64,000 nucleotides of DNA from Ilex aquifolium (lineage: Eukaryota; Streptophyta; Magnoliopsida; Aquifoliales; Aquifoliaceae): contig OX637409.1 in assembly GCA_951799425.1 (NCBI GenBank), positions 19,952,460 through 20,016,459 on the forward strand, written 5' to 3'. The position numbers and the translations under genes are program-made. Below, in pieces: positions 20,160-31,143 of the stretch. The notes under the pieces were generated by a model that was not told where the DNA came from, ran no database searches, and worked only from the letters and a program-made list of their open reading frames with translations. Within the stretch, counting starts at the first letter, position 1. Every line of letters begins with the position of its first letter.

Positions 20160-20800
20160 TAATTATAACTGAAGGGGCACTACATTTTTGACACATGTAG
20201 TGGCATTTAATATTCTCACGTGGAAGTGATCAGACCAGTCACGTGAGAAAATAATAGAATCACAGCCTTACCAAACTCTTGGATCATTACTTCGGCAGAG
20301 ATGTGATGAACTGTTTAATAGCTCGGTAAGGAAGGGATAACACTCGGCTCCAACAGGACCGAGCTCCTCGTATAAACAAGCATTTGGAAAATGCTTATAA
20401 CTCAGACATTCTGGTACAACAATAGAGCGAGATCATCGGCTCGGTGAGAGCGATTCGATCAAGGAAACTTTTAGAGAGATTTCAGCAAATCCCTAACAAA
20501 ATTCTCAGATTGAAGGAAGGTGTGCCACCTTGTATCATCAATCAGGAAACCCTAACGGAAGGAGACTCTATAAAGGAAGCAAGAACTCAAGGAGAAAGGT
20601 ACACACAATTCTCCCAGCATAGCAAATCATCTCATTCAAGTACTGACTTAAGCATCGAAGTGTCTTCGACCGAAGCACTTCGGTCTTGGGCAATTTGCTC
20701 GTTTTGCAGGGATAGAGAAAGGGAATATACATCCTCAATTCACATATTCTTTGAAGGAGGTAAACTCATTTCTTGTCTCTTACAATAACCTAAGAATATT
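20160..20800 (+). mobile_element. Fossil LTR-like sequence, probably Ty3/gypsy, solo
   Basis: Shows the order typical of plant gypsy LTRs: CACGTG-containing upstream part, CTATAAAGGAAG TATA box (20569-20574), then TACTGACTTAAGCATCGAAG and a GTCTTCG/TTTTGCAGG phrase before the end. No internal domains are adjacent. Exact ends and target duplication were not found. Decayed. Confidence 0.45.
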
Positions 20801-20851
20801 TCAGAACAAGTGAGAGATGAACCATGATATTCTAACTGTGGAGACCACCTA

Positions 20852-20880
20852 AATTACAATTACAATTACAATTACAATTA
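20852..20880. repeat. (AATTAC)n microsatellite
   Basis: About five hexamer copies of AATTAC/ACAATT immediately after the LTR-like region. Confidence 0.9.
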
Positions 20881-22221
20881 ATTCTAACTCTGGGATATGG
20901 AGGAGTTATTGTCGCCCAACTCCCTAAGTTGGGAAGACCAAAAAAGACAGCATTGCTCGTTGATGTTGACGCAGTTGAATAAGAAACACAAAAAACATTA
21001 CAATTCTTTATGTATCGAACTAAAAGGAACATTTTGAATCCACTGAGAAAGTAGAGAAAAATTCTGAAATATAATGTTATTCAATGAATAATTTGTTATA
21101 CAAAAGAGCAATATAAAAATAGGAACGGTCAAAATCCTAATTGTTCTCAAAACGGAATCAAAATCCCTAAAATTATGCAAAATACCAAAAACAAAAATAT
21201 GCAATTTTTCTAATTTACATAAAAACACGTGTCATTTGAAGTCTAACGAGACTGACGACGTTGAATTCAGAATCTCTTATGATTTATTATTAAATTTTAA
21301 TTTTTTTTCCTAAAACAGAGTTTTGAGTGTCTAAACGAAATAATTTAGTCCAAAATTGAAAGAGCTCATCGCAAAAGCGATAATTCTTGATCGTTGGCCT
21401 AATCCGAATTAATTACCATTGGTCCCACTGATGACCCATTTTGCCTTTATTATTACTTTTTATTCTTTTGTTGTGCTTTGAAAACACGACGATCAGCCAG
21501 TTCTAAGTATTATGTTGTTCTACATCATATGTGAATCAAATTTTAATTGATCATGGGTCTGTATTTTGCCAAATTGCAAAAAAAAAATACTTTGTTAACG
21601 GACAAAGAAATTAAAAGGTCAAACAAACTTGGGTCTGGCTACCCCAGAAAACTGTCTTTTCATGGTTAGTCCAGACCAGTGGTCGAGGGAAGCTGGTCGG
21701 TCTATTATATGTTGTTGCTGCTTTTTTCATTCTTAAAAGAAGGAAGAGTGAGTCTTCATTTTTTCATTTAGGGATTGGGCCAAGTACTGTGGCCCATGGG
21801 CAGTGTGTCAGAATATTTGAAAAATATTAAAAACAAGGCCAAGAATACTGGGCCAAATAATCTGGCCCATCGGTTGGATTTTTAGCTATGGTCCGAACCA
21901 ACCCATGCCAACAATGTCCTAACCAAAATTGTGATGTGCATGATCAGATTATCCATTTTCGGGCCGAAATAAAAACACATAATACTATTTATATCTGATT
22001 TGTTGACTTAATTTATCACAACTGTTGGATTGGTTATGGGTTCTGATATATACTGGGTCCCTGTCTATCTAATGATTATGAATGATTAGGCAATAAATTA
22101 GGTCCAAATAACATTAGTCATAAAAATAACATTTATATTTTAAGTTGATCCGGACTATTTTAATTCTTTTTTGTTATTGTTGAGCATTTGGTAATGATAT
22201 TCGAACATGAGCGTCCACTCA
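20881..22221. other. Gene-free stretch
   Basis: AT-rich, with short duplicated phrases such as GGGCCAA/TGGCCCAT near 21777-21870. Nothing recognised as a gene or a bounded element. Confidence 0.5.
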
Positions 22222-22230
22222 ATGAAATAT

Positions 22231-22396
22231 GGGTAATGCTATATAGACCTTATTTAGTGATCCTATTTGTTGACCTTATCATTCTTTACCATTAGAATGA
22301 CAATAGATCTCACTATTAGTTGGGACCCATTATCAATTCAATGGCTATGATCCATCATATATTTGGTCACTAAATTTGTTACACAAAGCATTTCAC
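22231..22396. mobile_element. Mutator-type MITE, 166 bp
   Basis: Termini GGGTAATGCT... and ...AGCATTTCAC are inverted, and the inner motif TTTAGTGAYC is inverted too. The 9-bp flanks ATGAAATAT (22222-22230) and ATGAAATCT (22397-22405) match at 8 of 9 positions. A 9-bp duplication fits the Mutator superfamily. Confidence 0.65.
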
Positions 22397-22947
22397 ATGA
22401 AATCTATAATATAAAACATGACAGACTTCAATAAACATATCCGACAGTCTTAAATAGATCGACTCATCCAACGGTCATCAACATCCTTTTCAAAAATTAA
22501 AAAGTACAAGTTATTCATAGTATATCACTATGTTAAGGCACTAGTTATACTAATTTGATTTTGCATACAGTTCCTTTGATTCTTCTTGTTATTAATTAAT
22601 GCCTTAGGATGGGAGAAATACACATAGGTCCCCCTTTCGATGTGTTGTACTCGTTGCAATATATAGTAAGTGTACTTGTTCAAGACAATTAACAAATGAA
22701 ATCTTCGGCAAAATGGTACAAACTTTCAACTTGATACATCCTGGGAAAGAACTCAAACATTAACAATAGAAAAAATAGAAACAAAAAAAAAGAAAAAAAG
22801 AAAAAAAAAACCAATATAATTGTCTACATTTTCTCGTCGCAATGTGCTTGAGAGAGAGATGGGAGAAGGGATGGAATTATTCAAATGCACTCAATCCAAC
22901 TCAACAAAATCGACTCGATCAGAGTATGCAATCATGCCCATCTATTA

Positions 22948-23679
22948 TTACAAAAAGAAGGGTGCAATCAAGGTAACTCCAATGGACACCACCATCACCA
23001 TGCCATGCATTATGAGACTAGCTGCACCAGAGGCATCAACTGAAGCATTACCAGTTGGAGTGTCCGCCACCGGCAACTTCTTCTTAGCCTTCGTCGGAGC
23101 TGGTGCCGGTGCCGGCGGCAGAGGAGCAAATATTTTTATAGGGAGAAGGACCTTGTCAACTGAATACACGGCAAGTTGACCGTCTGTGTAGATTGTGCTA
23201 CCCACTGTGGTATCAACGAGGCCGCTCGACACGTTCACTTGGTTACCAGAAGTCGTCACATTTAGCGGGAACTCACCTAAGACGGTGTCTCCGGCTTGGG
23301 TCCTCACCGGATTACTCACAGTTTGGAACTGTGACACAGTGAAAAAAGAGGGTATGACATGAAATTGCACGAGCTGGACTTTTTGCTGATCGGTGAGAGA
23401 ATTTAGGGTTCCGGATTTGAGACCGGCAAAGGCGTTGTCCGTCGGAACAAAGATGGTTAAACCTTGGTTTGAATTGTTGAGTTGGGTGTTCATTTGGTCT
23501 CCCACTTGGGTGATGCCTAGAAGGCGAATGAAGGTGGTGAATTGACCGGCTTTTTCAAGGATTTTGGTAATGTTGGTTGGACCAGATGGTGCAGGGGGCT
23601 GCGCTGGTGTCTGAGCTGAGGTTGTGGTGCAGTGGAGGAGAATTAGGAGTGAGAGAGAGAAGAGAAACTGGTTCCTCAT
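22948..23679 (-). CDS. FLA11: Fasciclin-like arabinogalactan protein, group A (FLA11/12 type)
   Basis: Intronless, 243 aa, start chosen at 23679 (MRNQFLFSLS), where a signal peptide of about 22 residues begins; the frame is open further upstream, but that part is leader. A short Pro/Ala-rich stretch (23-35) precedes one fasciclin domain (~37-182) with H1 LTIFVPTDNAF (74-84), the FH centre (106-107) and H2 QLAVYSVDKVLLP (168-180). A Pro/Ala AG glycomodule PPAPAPAP (188-195) and a hydrophobic C-terminal tail (~220-243) for GPI anchoring follow. Close by eye to Arabidopsis FLA11/FLA12, which are secreted to the plasma membrane and wall and affect secondary-wall fibres. The lysine-rich KAKKK after the glycomodule is a local feature. 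The subgroup is clear; the exact orthologue is not. Confidence 0.95.
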   Translation of the reverse strand: MRNQFLFSLSLLILLHCTTTSAQTPAQPPAPSGPTNITKILEKAGQFTTFIRLLGITQVGDQMNTQLNNSNQGLTIFVPTDNAFAGLKSGTLNSLTDQQKVQLVQFHVIPSFFTVSQFQTVSNPVRTQAGDTVLGEFPLNVTTSGNQVNVSSGLVDTTVGSTIYTDGQLAVYSVDKVLLPIKIFAPLPPAPAPAPTKAKKKLPVADTPTGNASVDASGAASLIMHGMVMVVSIGVTLIAPFFL

Positions 23680-23710
23680 CTTCTTAGTTTTCCTCGGGTT
23701 TAGTGGCCTA

Positions 23711-23758
23711 GAGAGAGAGAGAGAGAGAGATAGAGAGGAGGAGGAGGAGGAGGAGGAG
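23711..23758. repeat. (GA)n/(GAG)n microsatellite in the FLA leader
   Basis: GA repeats followed by seven GAG units lie 32-80 bp upstream of the FLA start codon, so the mRNA leader is CT-rich. CT-rich leaders are common in plant genes. Confidence 0.9.
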
Positions 23759-23849
23759 TGGTCCTTGAAGGTTGTAGGATGCATGGAAGGGGAGATCTGG
23801 AGAGGGGTTTTATGGAGGTGGAGAGAGAATGAAGTTAGGTTAGAGGGAG

Positions 23850-23856
23850 CTATATT
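23850..23856 (-). promoter_or_regulatory. Candidate TATA box of the FLA gene
   Basis: The minus strand reads AATATAG 171-177 bp before the start codon, the only TATA-like site between the ATG and 23900. A candidate only. Confidence 0.35.
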
Positions 23857-23899
23857 AGTTGGAAAACCAATTAGCATCCATATCAATGAAGGTTGGTGA

Positions 23900-25344
23900 G
23901 AGGTTACACTTTTAGTCAGAAGAAGTAATCAGCATCCATTCTTTTTTGAATCAATCTTGAGAGAGAGAGAGAGAGAGCTAATAATTCATGAGAATTCTCG
24001 TACACAAAAATTGGCTTGTAAAAGAAGAATGATCAAAAGTTCATACTTTATTTTTATTTTATTTTTTTGGCAATATAATGTCTTGGTTAAATCAACTACT
24101 ATCTTGAGTTCATTGGCTGGTCACCGTGACTTGAATTAGTCTAAAACATGTCCTCAAATGAATAAGAGTGACTAACTCTTAAGGGGTGTAGGAATAAATT
24201 GAACCTGAGACTTCTAAATTACCAAAAAACAAGCCTAACTGCTGAATACCCGTATTGGTTATTTATACTTTATTCATGTGGGACACGTCTTTCCAAAAAA
24301 TTCATGTGGGACACTTGGGGCCATAACAGAAAGAGAAAGGGAGAGAGATTTTTTCAACTACAGCTGGTTTACTATTACAACTGATAGTTTGCTTAAGAAG
24401 GCAGGAAAAACAGAAGAGATCTCAAGTGGGAGTGGACAAAAAAGGTTGGATCTTATGATTCCTTGGCTTTTACTTGTATCTATTTCTGAGCATACAGTAC
24501 TTTGCTTGCCACAAACTTAAGAAAGCAGCTTTTATATATAATGGATGGCAGATTTTTTTTATTTTTGCCATCCTCCATTCTAATGTTTTGGTTTGGATGA
24601 GACAGTGCTTGCCCTTGTGGGTTTGTTTGAGTAGCATTTAAAGATATGAAATAGCACAAATAGATAGAGTCCATAATTGACACCAGAGATATTGTTAGCA
24701 AAAATAACGTTGATCTATTTAATAGGACAATCGATATCGTCTTACTTAGTTAGGAACACCTCTGCTATTACAGCAGAGGATCCGTAACCGAGTCCATATA
24801 CATCTAGCTAATTCTATATTATCTATGCACGGTTATTTAAATTTCTGACTAAGTGATTGTTGTCATTGAATTAATAGTGAATCTCCTCCAATATTAATAG
24901 CTACAATTAATTAGATTAAGAAATCAAGTTGAAGTAACACTACTCCATTAATTGATATGATTCATGCTAATGCCAAAAACATAATGACCATGAGGGCACT
25001 CAATGAGAGATATAGGAAGAGCTTAGTAACTTTGGGCCCTTGAGTCCACTTTGGAGATTGGGAACCCACAGTCCTCTCGACCTCTTGGTTTTGGGTGGTG
25101 GAGGAGGGCACTCGAATTTATACAATTGTAATCATGTAAACCCCATCCCCCCCACCACTTGAAAAACTAGGAATAAAATCCACTTTTGAGTCATTTTTTA
25201 TCTTAAGAGATTAATTATCGTAAATTTAAGTGAGACTCATTAGATATATGTTAAGTCTTTCACTAATAACGGTGGGTGATCACAAAGAAGAAAAATAGCA
25301 ACAACAAAAAAAAAAGGTATTGGATAGAATTTGAATCTCTTTTT
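23900..25344. other. Gene-free stretch
   Basis: Contains a (GA)n run at 23959-23977. No gene or bounded repeat recognised. Confidence 0.5.
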
Positions 25345-25575
25345 TTTTGGAGATCAACGGTCAGGGGTATTCGACCTAACTTACGCGCATCTCGACTTAT
25401 TCTCTCTCTGATTAGGTCAAAGACAAGTCATATATGCTGAAAGTAAAGTATTCATTAGAGATAAATTTCTTATGATTTTGGCTCAAAAAATTATTAAAAT
25501 TTAAATTTAGAAAGCTTGAGTTTACAACTCATTCCTAATATACCACTTAAGCTATAGTAGAGTTGGAATTTGAAT
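25345..25575 (-). repeat. Dispersed repeat, copy 2 of 2 (other at 14310-14470)
   Basis: Matches 14310-14470 across the TTACGCGCATCTCGACTTAT core and the CCACTTAAGCTAT motif. Longer at its right end, where GGAATTTGAATCTC could be a reversed B box. Confidence 0.5.
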
Positions 25576-25645
25576 CTCAGGGGGAAAAAAATTGCAAAAC
25601 GGTAGCTTGACTGGTCAGGAAGTAAGATAACCTCATGTTTTGATG

Positions 25646-26040
25646 AGAGAGAGAGAGAGAGAGAGAGAAAGAGCAGTACTTTTTACTTTTACCGGAAGTG
25701 TATGGACCGATGTGGACATATATCATATTGGGCTAATGGGCCTGTATTATATAAATATATAATATACACACCTAAATAATAAAAAATAAAAAAATTGAAA
25801 GGGACACTTGCCCACCCGACCATAGCTGCCTCCAACCGTGATATCACGATCACTAATTAGTTCCCCCATCATGGTTATCCTTTTTACTTTTACCGGAAGA
25901 TAGATAGAGAGTAGTCTACTTTTTACTTTTACTGGAGAGAGAGAGAGAGACAGAGCAGTACTTTTCACTTTTACCGGAAGTGTATGGGCCGATGTGGACA
26001 CACAGATCTCTCATATTGGGCTAGTGGGCCTGTATTAAGG
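25646..26040 (+). repeat. Imperfect duplication with GA microsatellites
   Basis: 25646-25740 and 25935-26037 both read (GA)n, GAGCAGTACTTTT, CACTTTTACCGGAAGTGTAT, GATGTGGACA, then CATATTGGGCTA and GGGCCTGTATTA. A shorter third echo with TTTTTACTTTTACCGGAAG lies at 25880-25900. Confidence 0.8.
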
Positions 26041-27132
26041 TTCAAGCTCAACCATCATGTTTATCCTTTTTACTCTTCTACACTTGACTATTCTACTGTC
26101 TCTCTTTTTTTTTCACCCTCTATTGGTATCAAGATACTTTGAGATGTAGGTAGCATTTGATAATTTTCTTATATACATTTTTTATTTTTCAGGCACAAAA
26201 AACGAGAAATTATAGTTGTTTTGCACAAAAATTACTCTCGGAATTGTAATATAAGTTTTTTTAGCTGAGATAAACAAAAAATCTTTTTTTTTTTTGTTTA
26301 AGTTCTGATTTGCTCTCTCTTTCAAACTTAATTCTTGTATAGTAGTTCACATATAAAAATACTAGAAATAATCCCGTGACTGAGGACACTATGAACTACC
26401 AAATATCAAACATTAATCATGCAAATAAATATTTTAAATAGTAATTTATATTTTTCTTTAATTATGCAATTTAAAATTAAAATAGGCCGAGAGAATTAGT
26501 GGGATTGTCTAACATTAAAAAGTGTGTTGATTAAGTTGTATGGTATTGAGGGCCTTTCAGAAAAAATGATATTTTTTAGAGGAAATGAATAGATGGTAAT
26601 GGAATCCTGGTGTTTGCCTGCAAAGAAGACTTTCTATCACTACCTGGGCATCGAATCTCTCTAGTCTATCTCTTGTACTAAGCCTCATTCTAATAGCCGA
26701 CCAAAATGATGAAGCTCATTCTAGGGATTGAGTGTGCAAACCACACCAAGTGGTGCCAAGGTACATTTTGGGGCAGTTTCTATGAGAAGCTTCCAAGCAG
26801 AGTTGGTTGAGAAAAAGACCACTTTCTGATGGGAGCCATTTAAATTTGTCATCCATCTGCTGCATAGGAGTATAGTTTTGGCATAGAGAGATATTTGGGA
26901 CCACATATTTGGAGAATTTAATCTATTCTCTATTCTATTTTTAATGAATAAAAAGATTATACATATATATTATTCATTACATATTCTTAATTACAAGACT
27001 AATTTTCTATTAGAATAGAGAGTCCATTGTAATTGACTAAAAAAATGTTCTTTATTTAAAAAAAAAATGCTCTTTATTTAAAAAAAAAATGCTCTTTAAA
27101 ATAAAGAGTAATATTAGAGATGTTCTAAAACT
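26041..27132. other. Gene-free stretch
   Basis: 26570-26910 is less AT-rich than its surroundings but no frame in it looks like a known protein. Two tandem copies of an A/T-rich TGCTCTTTATTT phrase lie near 27047-27098. Confidence 0.45.
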
Positions 27133-27141
27133 AGTAAAATC

Positions 27142-27458
27142 ACCACTAGGGTGGTAGCCTAGTTGGCTTCAGTAAAAAGTGAAAGTCTCACCCTCTTTTA
27201 ATGGTCATGAGTTTGAAACTCAATTGCAATAATAGTCCTTGTAAACCAAATATTACTGGAGGGATTGAATATCCAGCTTACCCTCGAAAATGCTGTGCTG
27301 ACGAACTCGACCATCTCAGGTCAGTAACTATGACTGAAACTGAACATTCTACAACTGGTGAAAAATTTAAGATAACATCATTGGGAAGTTGCTACGTTTG
27401 GTCGCCACTGATGATCCTTTTCTTTCTCCATCAGCCCAAAAAAAAAAAAATAACAGTA
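27142..27458 (+). mobile_element. tRNA-derived SINE, about 317 bp
   Basis: Begins with A box TGGTAGCCTAGTTGG and B box GAGTTTGAAACTC, and ends with a 13-A run plus TAACAGTA. Flanked by AGTAAAATC at 27133-27141 and 27459-27467. Open frames inside it are not proteins. Confidence 0.75.
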
Positions 27459-28090
27459 AGTAAAATCGATGTGCGCACTTGCCTCGATCCTACCCTGGCC
27501 AAATGGCCCACGGATCATGGGCTAGTTTGATTAAAGCCATGAAAGGCGACCCAGCAAAATTGCTGACCAACAGTCCACTTTTTGAAATTTGAACTGTTGG
27601 ATTAGATCTAATCTTTGGGGATATACAACGATCATAATAGAATAATTATTTAGTTTTCATGAAATGTGTAACTTATTTACAAAACTTCATCTAAGAAATT
27701 TTAAATAGATCTCCAAATCTTTTATCTTTCTCCAACATAAAACTCTCTTGACTCTTTTTCTCGAAATAATTTTCAGATCTCATCCAAAGGCTTTCGTACC
27801 AAAATTATCCCAATCAAAAAATAATACGTTGAAGAATCGGAATAGTCATTGATTATACAATTCTAATACTTGGGTTTTTTATCAAATATATAACGAGTGC
27901 GTGCTTGCATATTGGTAGAGGTTTTTTTTGGTGAAAATTAGTATGATGGTCACCTAAAAAAAGGTTATAATTAACTTTGAATGTAAAATATATAAAAAAA
28001 AACGTGTTTATGATTTCTCTTGCAAATTTAGAAAAAAAAAGTTTGATTTTATACCAGAGGTGTAAATTGTCAGTTTAGATAAAAGATATA

Positions 28091-28398
28091 GGGACGAATT
28101 GCACTTTTGTATATTGAAAGATTTAAGAATTTTTATTTTGTACCCTTAAATATAAATTTTTTTACATTATACCATCAATGTAATAAAAGTATTGTAATGT
28201 GGCATTTCTGTTAACTTCCATTATTTTTTCCGTCAAAAGCCTCCCTAGCGACACTAACGAAAAAAATAACAAAATCTAATAGAAGGGTCACATTATAATT
28301 ACTTTTGATACACTGAGAGTGTAATGTGAAAAAATTTAATCATTGAAAATACAAAATGAGAATTCTTAAATTTTTCAGGGTACAAAGTAAAATTCTCC
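28091..28398. mobile_element. Long-TIR foldback element, Mutator-type, 308 bp
   Basis: Left arm GGGACGAATTGCACTTTTGT and right arm (complement GGAGAATTTTACTTTGTA) pair over more than 100 bp. The 9-bp flanks AAAGATATA and TAAGATCTA agree at 7 of 9. Non-coding. Confidence 0.7.
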
Positions 28399-28478
28399 TA
28401 AGATCTAATATGCAAACTGGCCTAATTTAAATTCTTGTTTATCGGATTTTCAAGTTGATACGGACCAAGAAGGTTTTA

Positions 28479-28999
28479 GGATAAATTACACTTTATCCCC
28501 TTGAACTATTACATTTATTTTACTTTACACTCTCAGCTATAAAATTTTTTATATTACACCCTAAAGTATCAATTTTATTTCATATAACTCCAATAGATAG
28601 TGATTGTCAATTTTTTGATGGTAAATGCGTATGTGGGTGGTCTGTACTACCAATAAACAACTATCTATTGCACAGATACAAGTCCAAAATCAAGAAAAAT
28701 ACTTATCCATGACTTTGCCCTTCCTAAGCTCAAAATTTTCTTTCTCCGGCCGACTTTCTTTTTCTTTTCAGCAACAATTTAATTGCAAAAGAGATAAAAT
28801 AAAGTGGTACTAGACACTTGAAATTCTCTCTCATTTGACAGATTTTCAAGTTTGTCATTTTAATCCATCAAAAAATTAACAATTATTATCTATTAGAGTG
28901 ATATAAAACAAAATTAATAATTTAGGATGTAATGTGAAAATTTTTATAGTTGAGAGTACAAAATAAAATAAAGGTTAAGGGGTAAAATAGAATTTACCC
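28479..28999. mobile_element. Long-TIR foldback element, Mutator-type, 521 bp
   Basis: Arms of roughly 170 bp start GGATAAATTACACTTTATCC and, on the other strand, GGGTAAATTCTATTTTACCC. Perfect 9-bp target duplications AAGGTTTTA lie at 28470-28478 and 29000-29008. Younger-looking than its neighbour at 28091 by its intact duplication. The 62-aa frame at its centre is not recognisable as a protein. Confidence 0.88.
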
Positions 29000-29072
29000 A
29001 AGGTTTTAATAAAGCTGATTCAAGGTCCCTTACGGTGTAGTTATAAAAGAAACATAATCAAAGGACAACCAA

Positions 29073-29249
29073 ATGGAATGCAAGAGGGATGAATCAGACA
29101 AAGAGGATGAAGTGGACAACTTTGTCTCGTACGAATTAGAGCAATCGATGAATGAATATTGCATGGAATTGGCCTGGGCAAAACTTGTAATAACCAAGAT
29201 GTTACAACAAGGATATGGAACAAGATTTTGCAAATCATCAATAGGGTGA
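29073..29249 (+). CDS. Unrecognised 58-aa ORF, possible gene fragment
   Basis: Frame with a coding-like composition: acidic start (DESDKEDEVDNF), then a helical stretch (SYELEQSMNEYCMELAWAKL). It stops at 29249. I do not recognise the family. It lies directly after the Mutator-type element with no other exon nearby, so it may be an isolated exon or chance. Confidence 0.25.
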   Translation: MECKRDESDKEDEVDNFVSYELEQSMNEYCMELAWAKLVITKMLQQGYGTRFCKSSIG

Positions 29250-29519
29250 AAGTCTTTTGCAATGATTGTCATTAGACGATGTAAATGATGGTAGTGAAAG
29301 CGGGTGAAGCAAACATTTTGGTTTTTTGTTTGCCTAGCCTTGAATTTTGGGTTCAAAGTTCTTTCCTTTCTTTGTTATCTGCCTTCTTAGCATTTGTTTG
29401 TTTTGACTAGGTTGAGAGTTACCTTGTATGGCTTTTAGGCGAGTGTCAAGCCTCGGAGCTTGATTTTTCCTTTGTCCTCCTTTGAGTGTGGGTTCAATTG
29501 GATGAATCTATCAAGTCAA

Positions 29520-29815
29520 GGTCAACGTACGTAACAGTAAGGATGGTGCATCGCCTATTTCTTGTTCTTGCTCGGGAGCTAAAACGAACATGCCTGCTAC
29601 CTACCATACTAGACCTTCGACCAGGCATTCTACCTTTGCCGAAAAGAAACCAACATCACTGCATTGCGCTCGAACAATTGAGCGGCCTATCTTTTCCATT
29701 AATCTCAATTTCACTTAGCAAAAAGAAAAAAAAAAGGCTCTTCCTTGGAGCGACAGCCGGTGGCATATGGAATCAAAATTATCAAATGTTTCGAATGTTG
29801 TACCGGCGTTGACTT
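29520..29815. other. Stretch of unusual composition, possibly organellar in origin
   Basis: Noticeably more GC-rich than its neighbours (phrases such as CTACCATACTAGACCTTCGA and GCATTGCGCTCGAACAATTG). It has the look of plant mitochondrial spacer DNA, but no mitochondrial gene is identifiable. Confidence 0.25.
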
Positions 29816-29861
29816 GTTGCTGGCACGTGATGAGTGGGGGACGCACATGGATTAATACACT

Positions 29862-30230
29862 ATTAGAGTATCTTCGATGAAAATTTAAATCCGCACTTAA
29901 ATTTGAGTTAAACAAAAAAAAACTTGACTTGGTATATACCTCTCTAATGGAGAATTCAAATTTAAAGGAAGAGAAACCCAAATTTAAATAATAACAAATC
30001 TAAATTTAAAATAAGATAAAATATAACTACTAGATCTTTAAAAGATTGTGTAATCTCACCATTAAGGATTTGAGTTTTAAAAAGGATCTCCCTTAATTTG
30101 GGTTTAAAAAAGAGTTTTCTTTCATTTGGTATAAGTATGGATCTAGCATTGGAGAAGTATTTTAGATCATTTTTACTCAAATTTAAATTTGGGTATAAAA
30201 AAAAATAAATACTGGAGATGCTTTTAGTTC
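29862..30230 (+). mobile_element. MITE-like repeat, about 370 bp
   Basis: Left end TTAGAGTATCTTCGATG and right end (reverse) CTAAAAGCATCTCCAGTA are diverged inverted copies of a terminus common in plant MITEs. A diverged relative lies at 7764-7935. Superfamily not assigned. Confidence 0.55.
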
Positions 30231-30463
30231 ACATAATTTAAGAATATAATATAAAAAGGAAAATTTGGAGGCTGGTCCCCCTATATGGACTTATTTCAAT
30301 TTAAATCCGCAAAAAAAACTTATTTGTTATGAAATCTGTTTTTTGTCAATTTTACCAGACTATTCATTCCCTTTAGAAGTGAAGTAAAACTAAAAATTAA
30401 AAACTCCTAAATTTTAGGAGTTTGACTAATATTAAAAATTTTTATCTCTCATATCTATCTATA

Positions 30464-30800
30464 TCTATATAATAAAGTAGAACGATTTTGAATTTTGGAG
30501 AGCGGCTCAGATCGTTTCGTAACCAAAAAAGTCATCATCCAACGGACGGCGTTATCTCAAACTGTCTCAAGTTATTGACGTCTCAGATCGTTTTGATCCG
30601 ACATACCACATTAACTCTTTTGAAATATTTTTGCTGCTCAAAATTTTTAGTTTCCAAAATTGACACCCCTACATTGAATTCGCCTCTCAATCTCGCCCAA
30701 AATCAATGTCATTTATATCTAAAATTCTCTCCAAATCTAAAATTAACGTCCATATTTAAATTTTGACTCCCGCTCATGCTGCTCTAATAATATCATTTCT
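30464..30800 (+). mobile_element. Helitron 5' end (third copy of the local family), rightward
   Basis: A|TCTATATAATAAAGTAGA starts at 30464 and is followed by sequence homologous to the 5' regions of the Helitrons at 39038 and 43812 (GATTTTGAATTTTGGAGA, CAGATCGTTT, CATCCAACGGAC). No matching 3' hairpin/CTAG terminus was found on this strand, so the right end given is only where homology fades. Confidence 0.6.
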
Positions 30801-31143
30801 ATATCAGAGAAATCACTTTTTAAAATAACAGCTTCAGAATATTCAATATAATGATGATACTATACTATTTACTCCGCTTTCATTTATCACCTGCATCCAT
30901 CTCGATCTTTTCACCCAATTATTTCTGATATCCCATTTCTCCCCTGTCTCCCTCTCTTTCTCTCTTTGTTCCTCCTCTCGATCTTTGCTCCCAACGAATA
31001 GCCACCCAGGGTGATTAACCCTAATTAATGCATAATTTAATTAGGGTTAATAGGACAATTGTGTTAGTTAAACTAGTCAAAATAAGTCAAATTAGGGTTA
31101 GTATATAAATTAATGATAATGCATTAATTATTGTTCTTTTCAG

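Noticed and set aside
26716-26906. Overlapping ~60-aa minus-strand ORFs
   Set aside because: Two frames are open over the same bases, neither resembles a protein family, and no flanking exons are seen.
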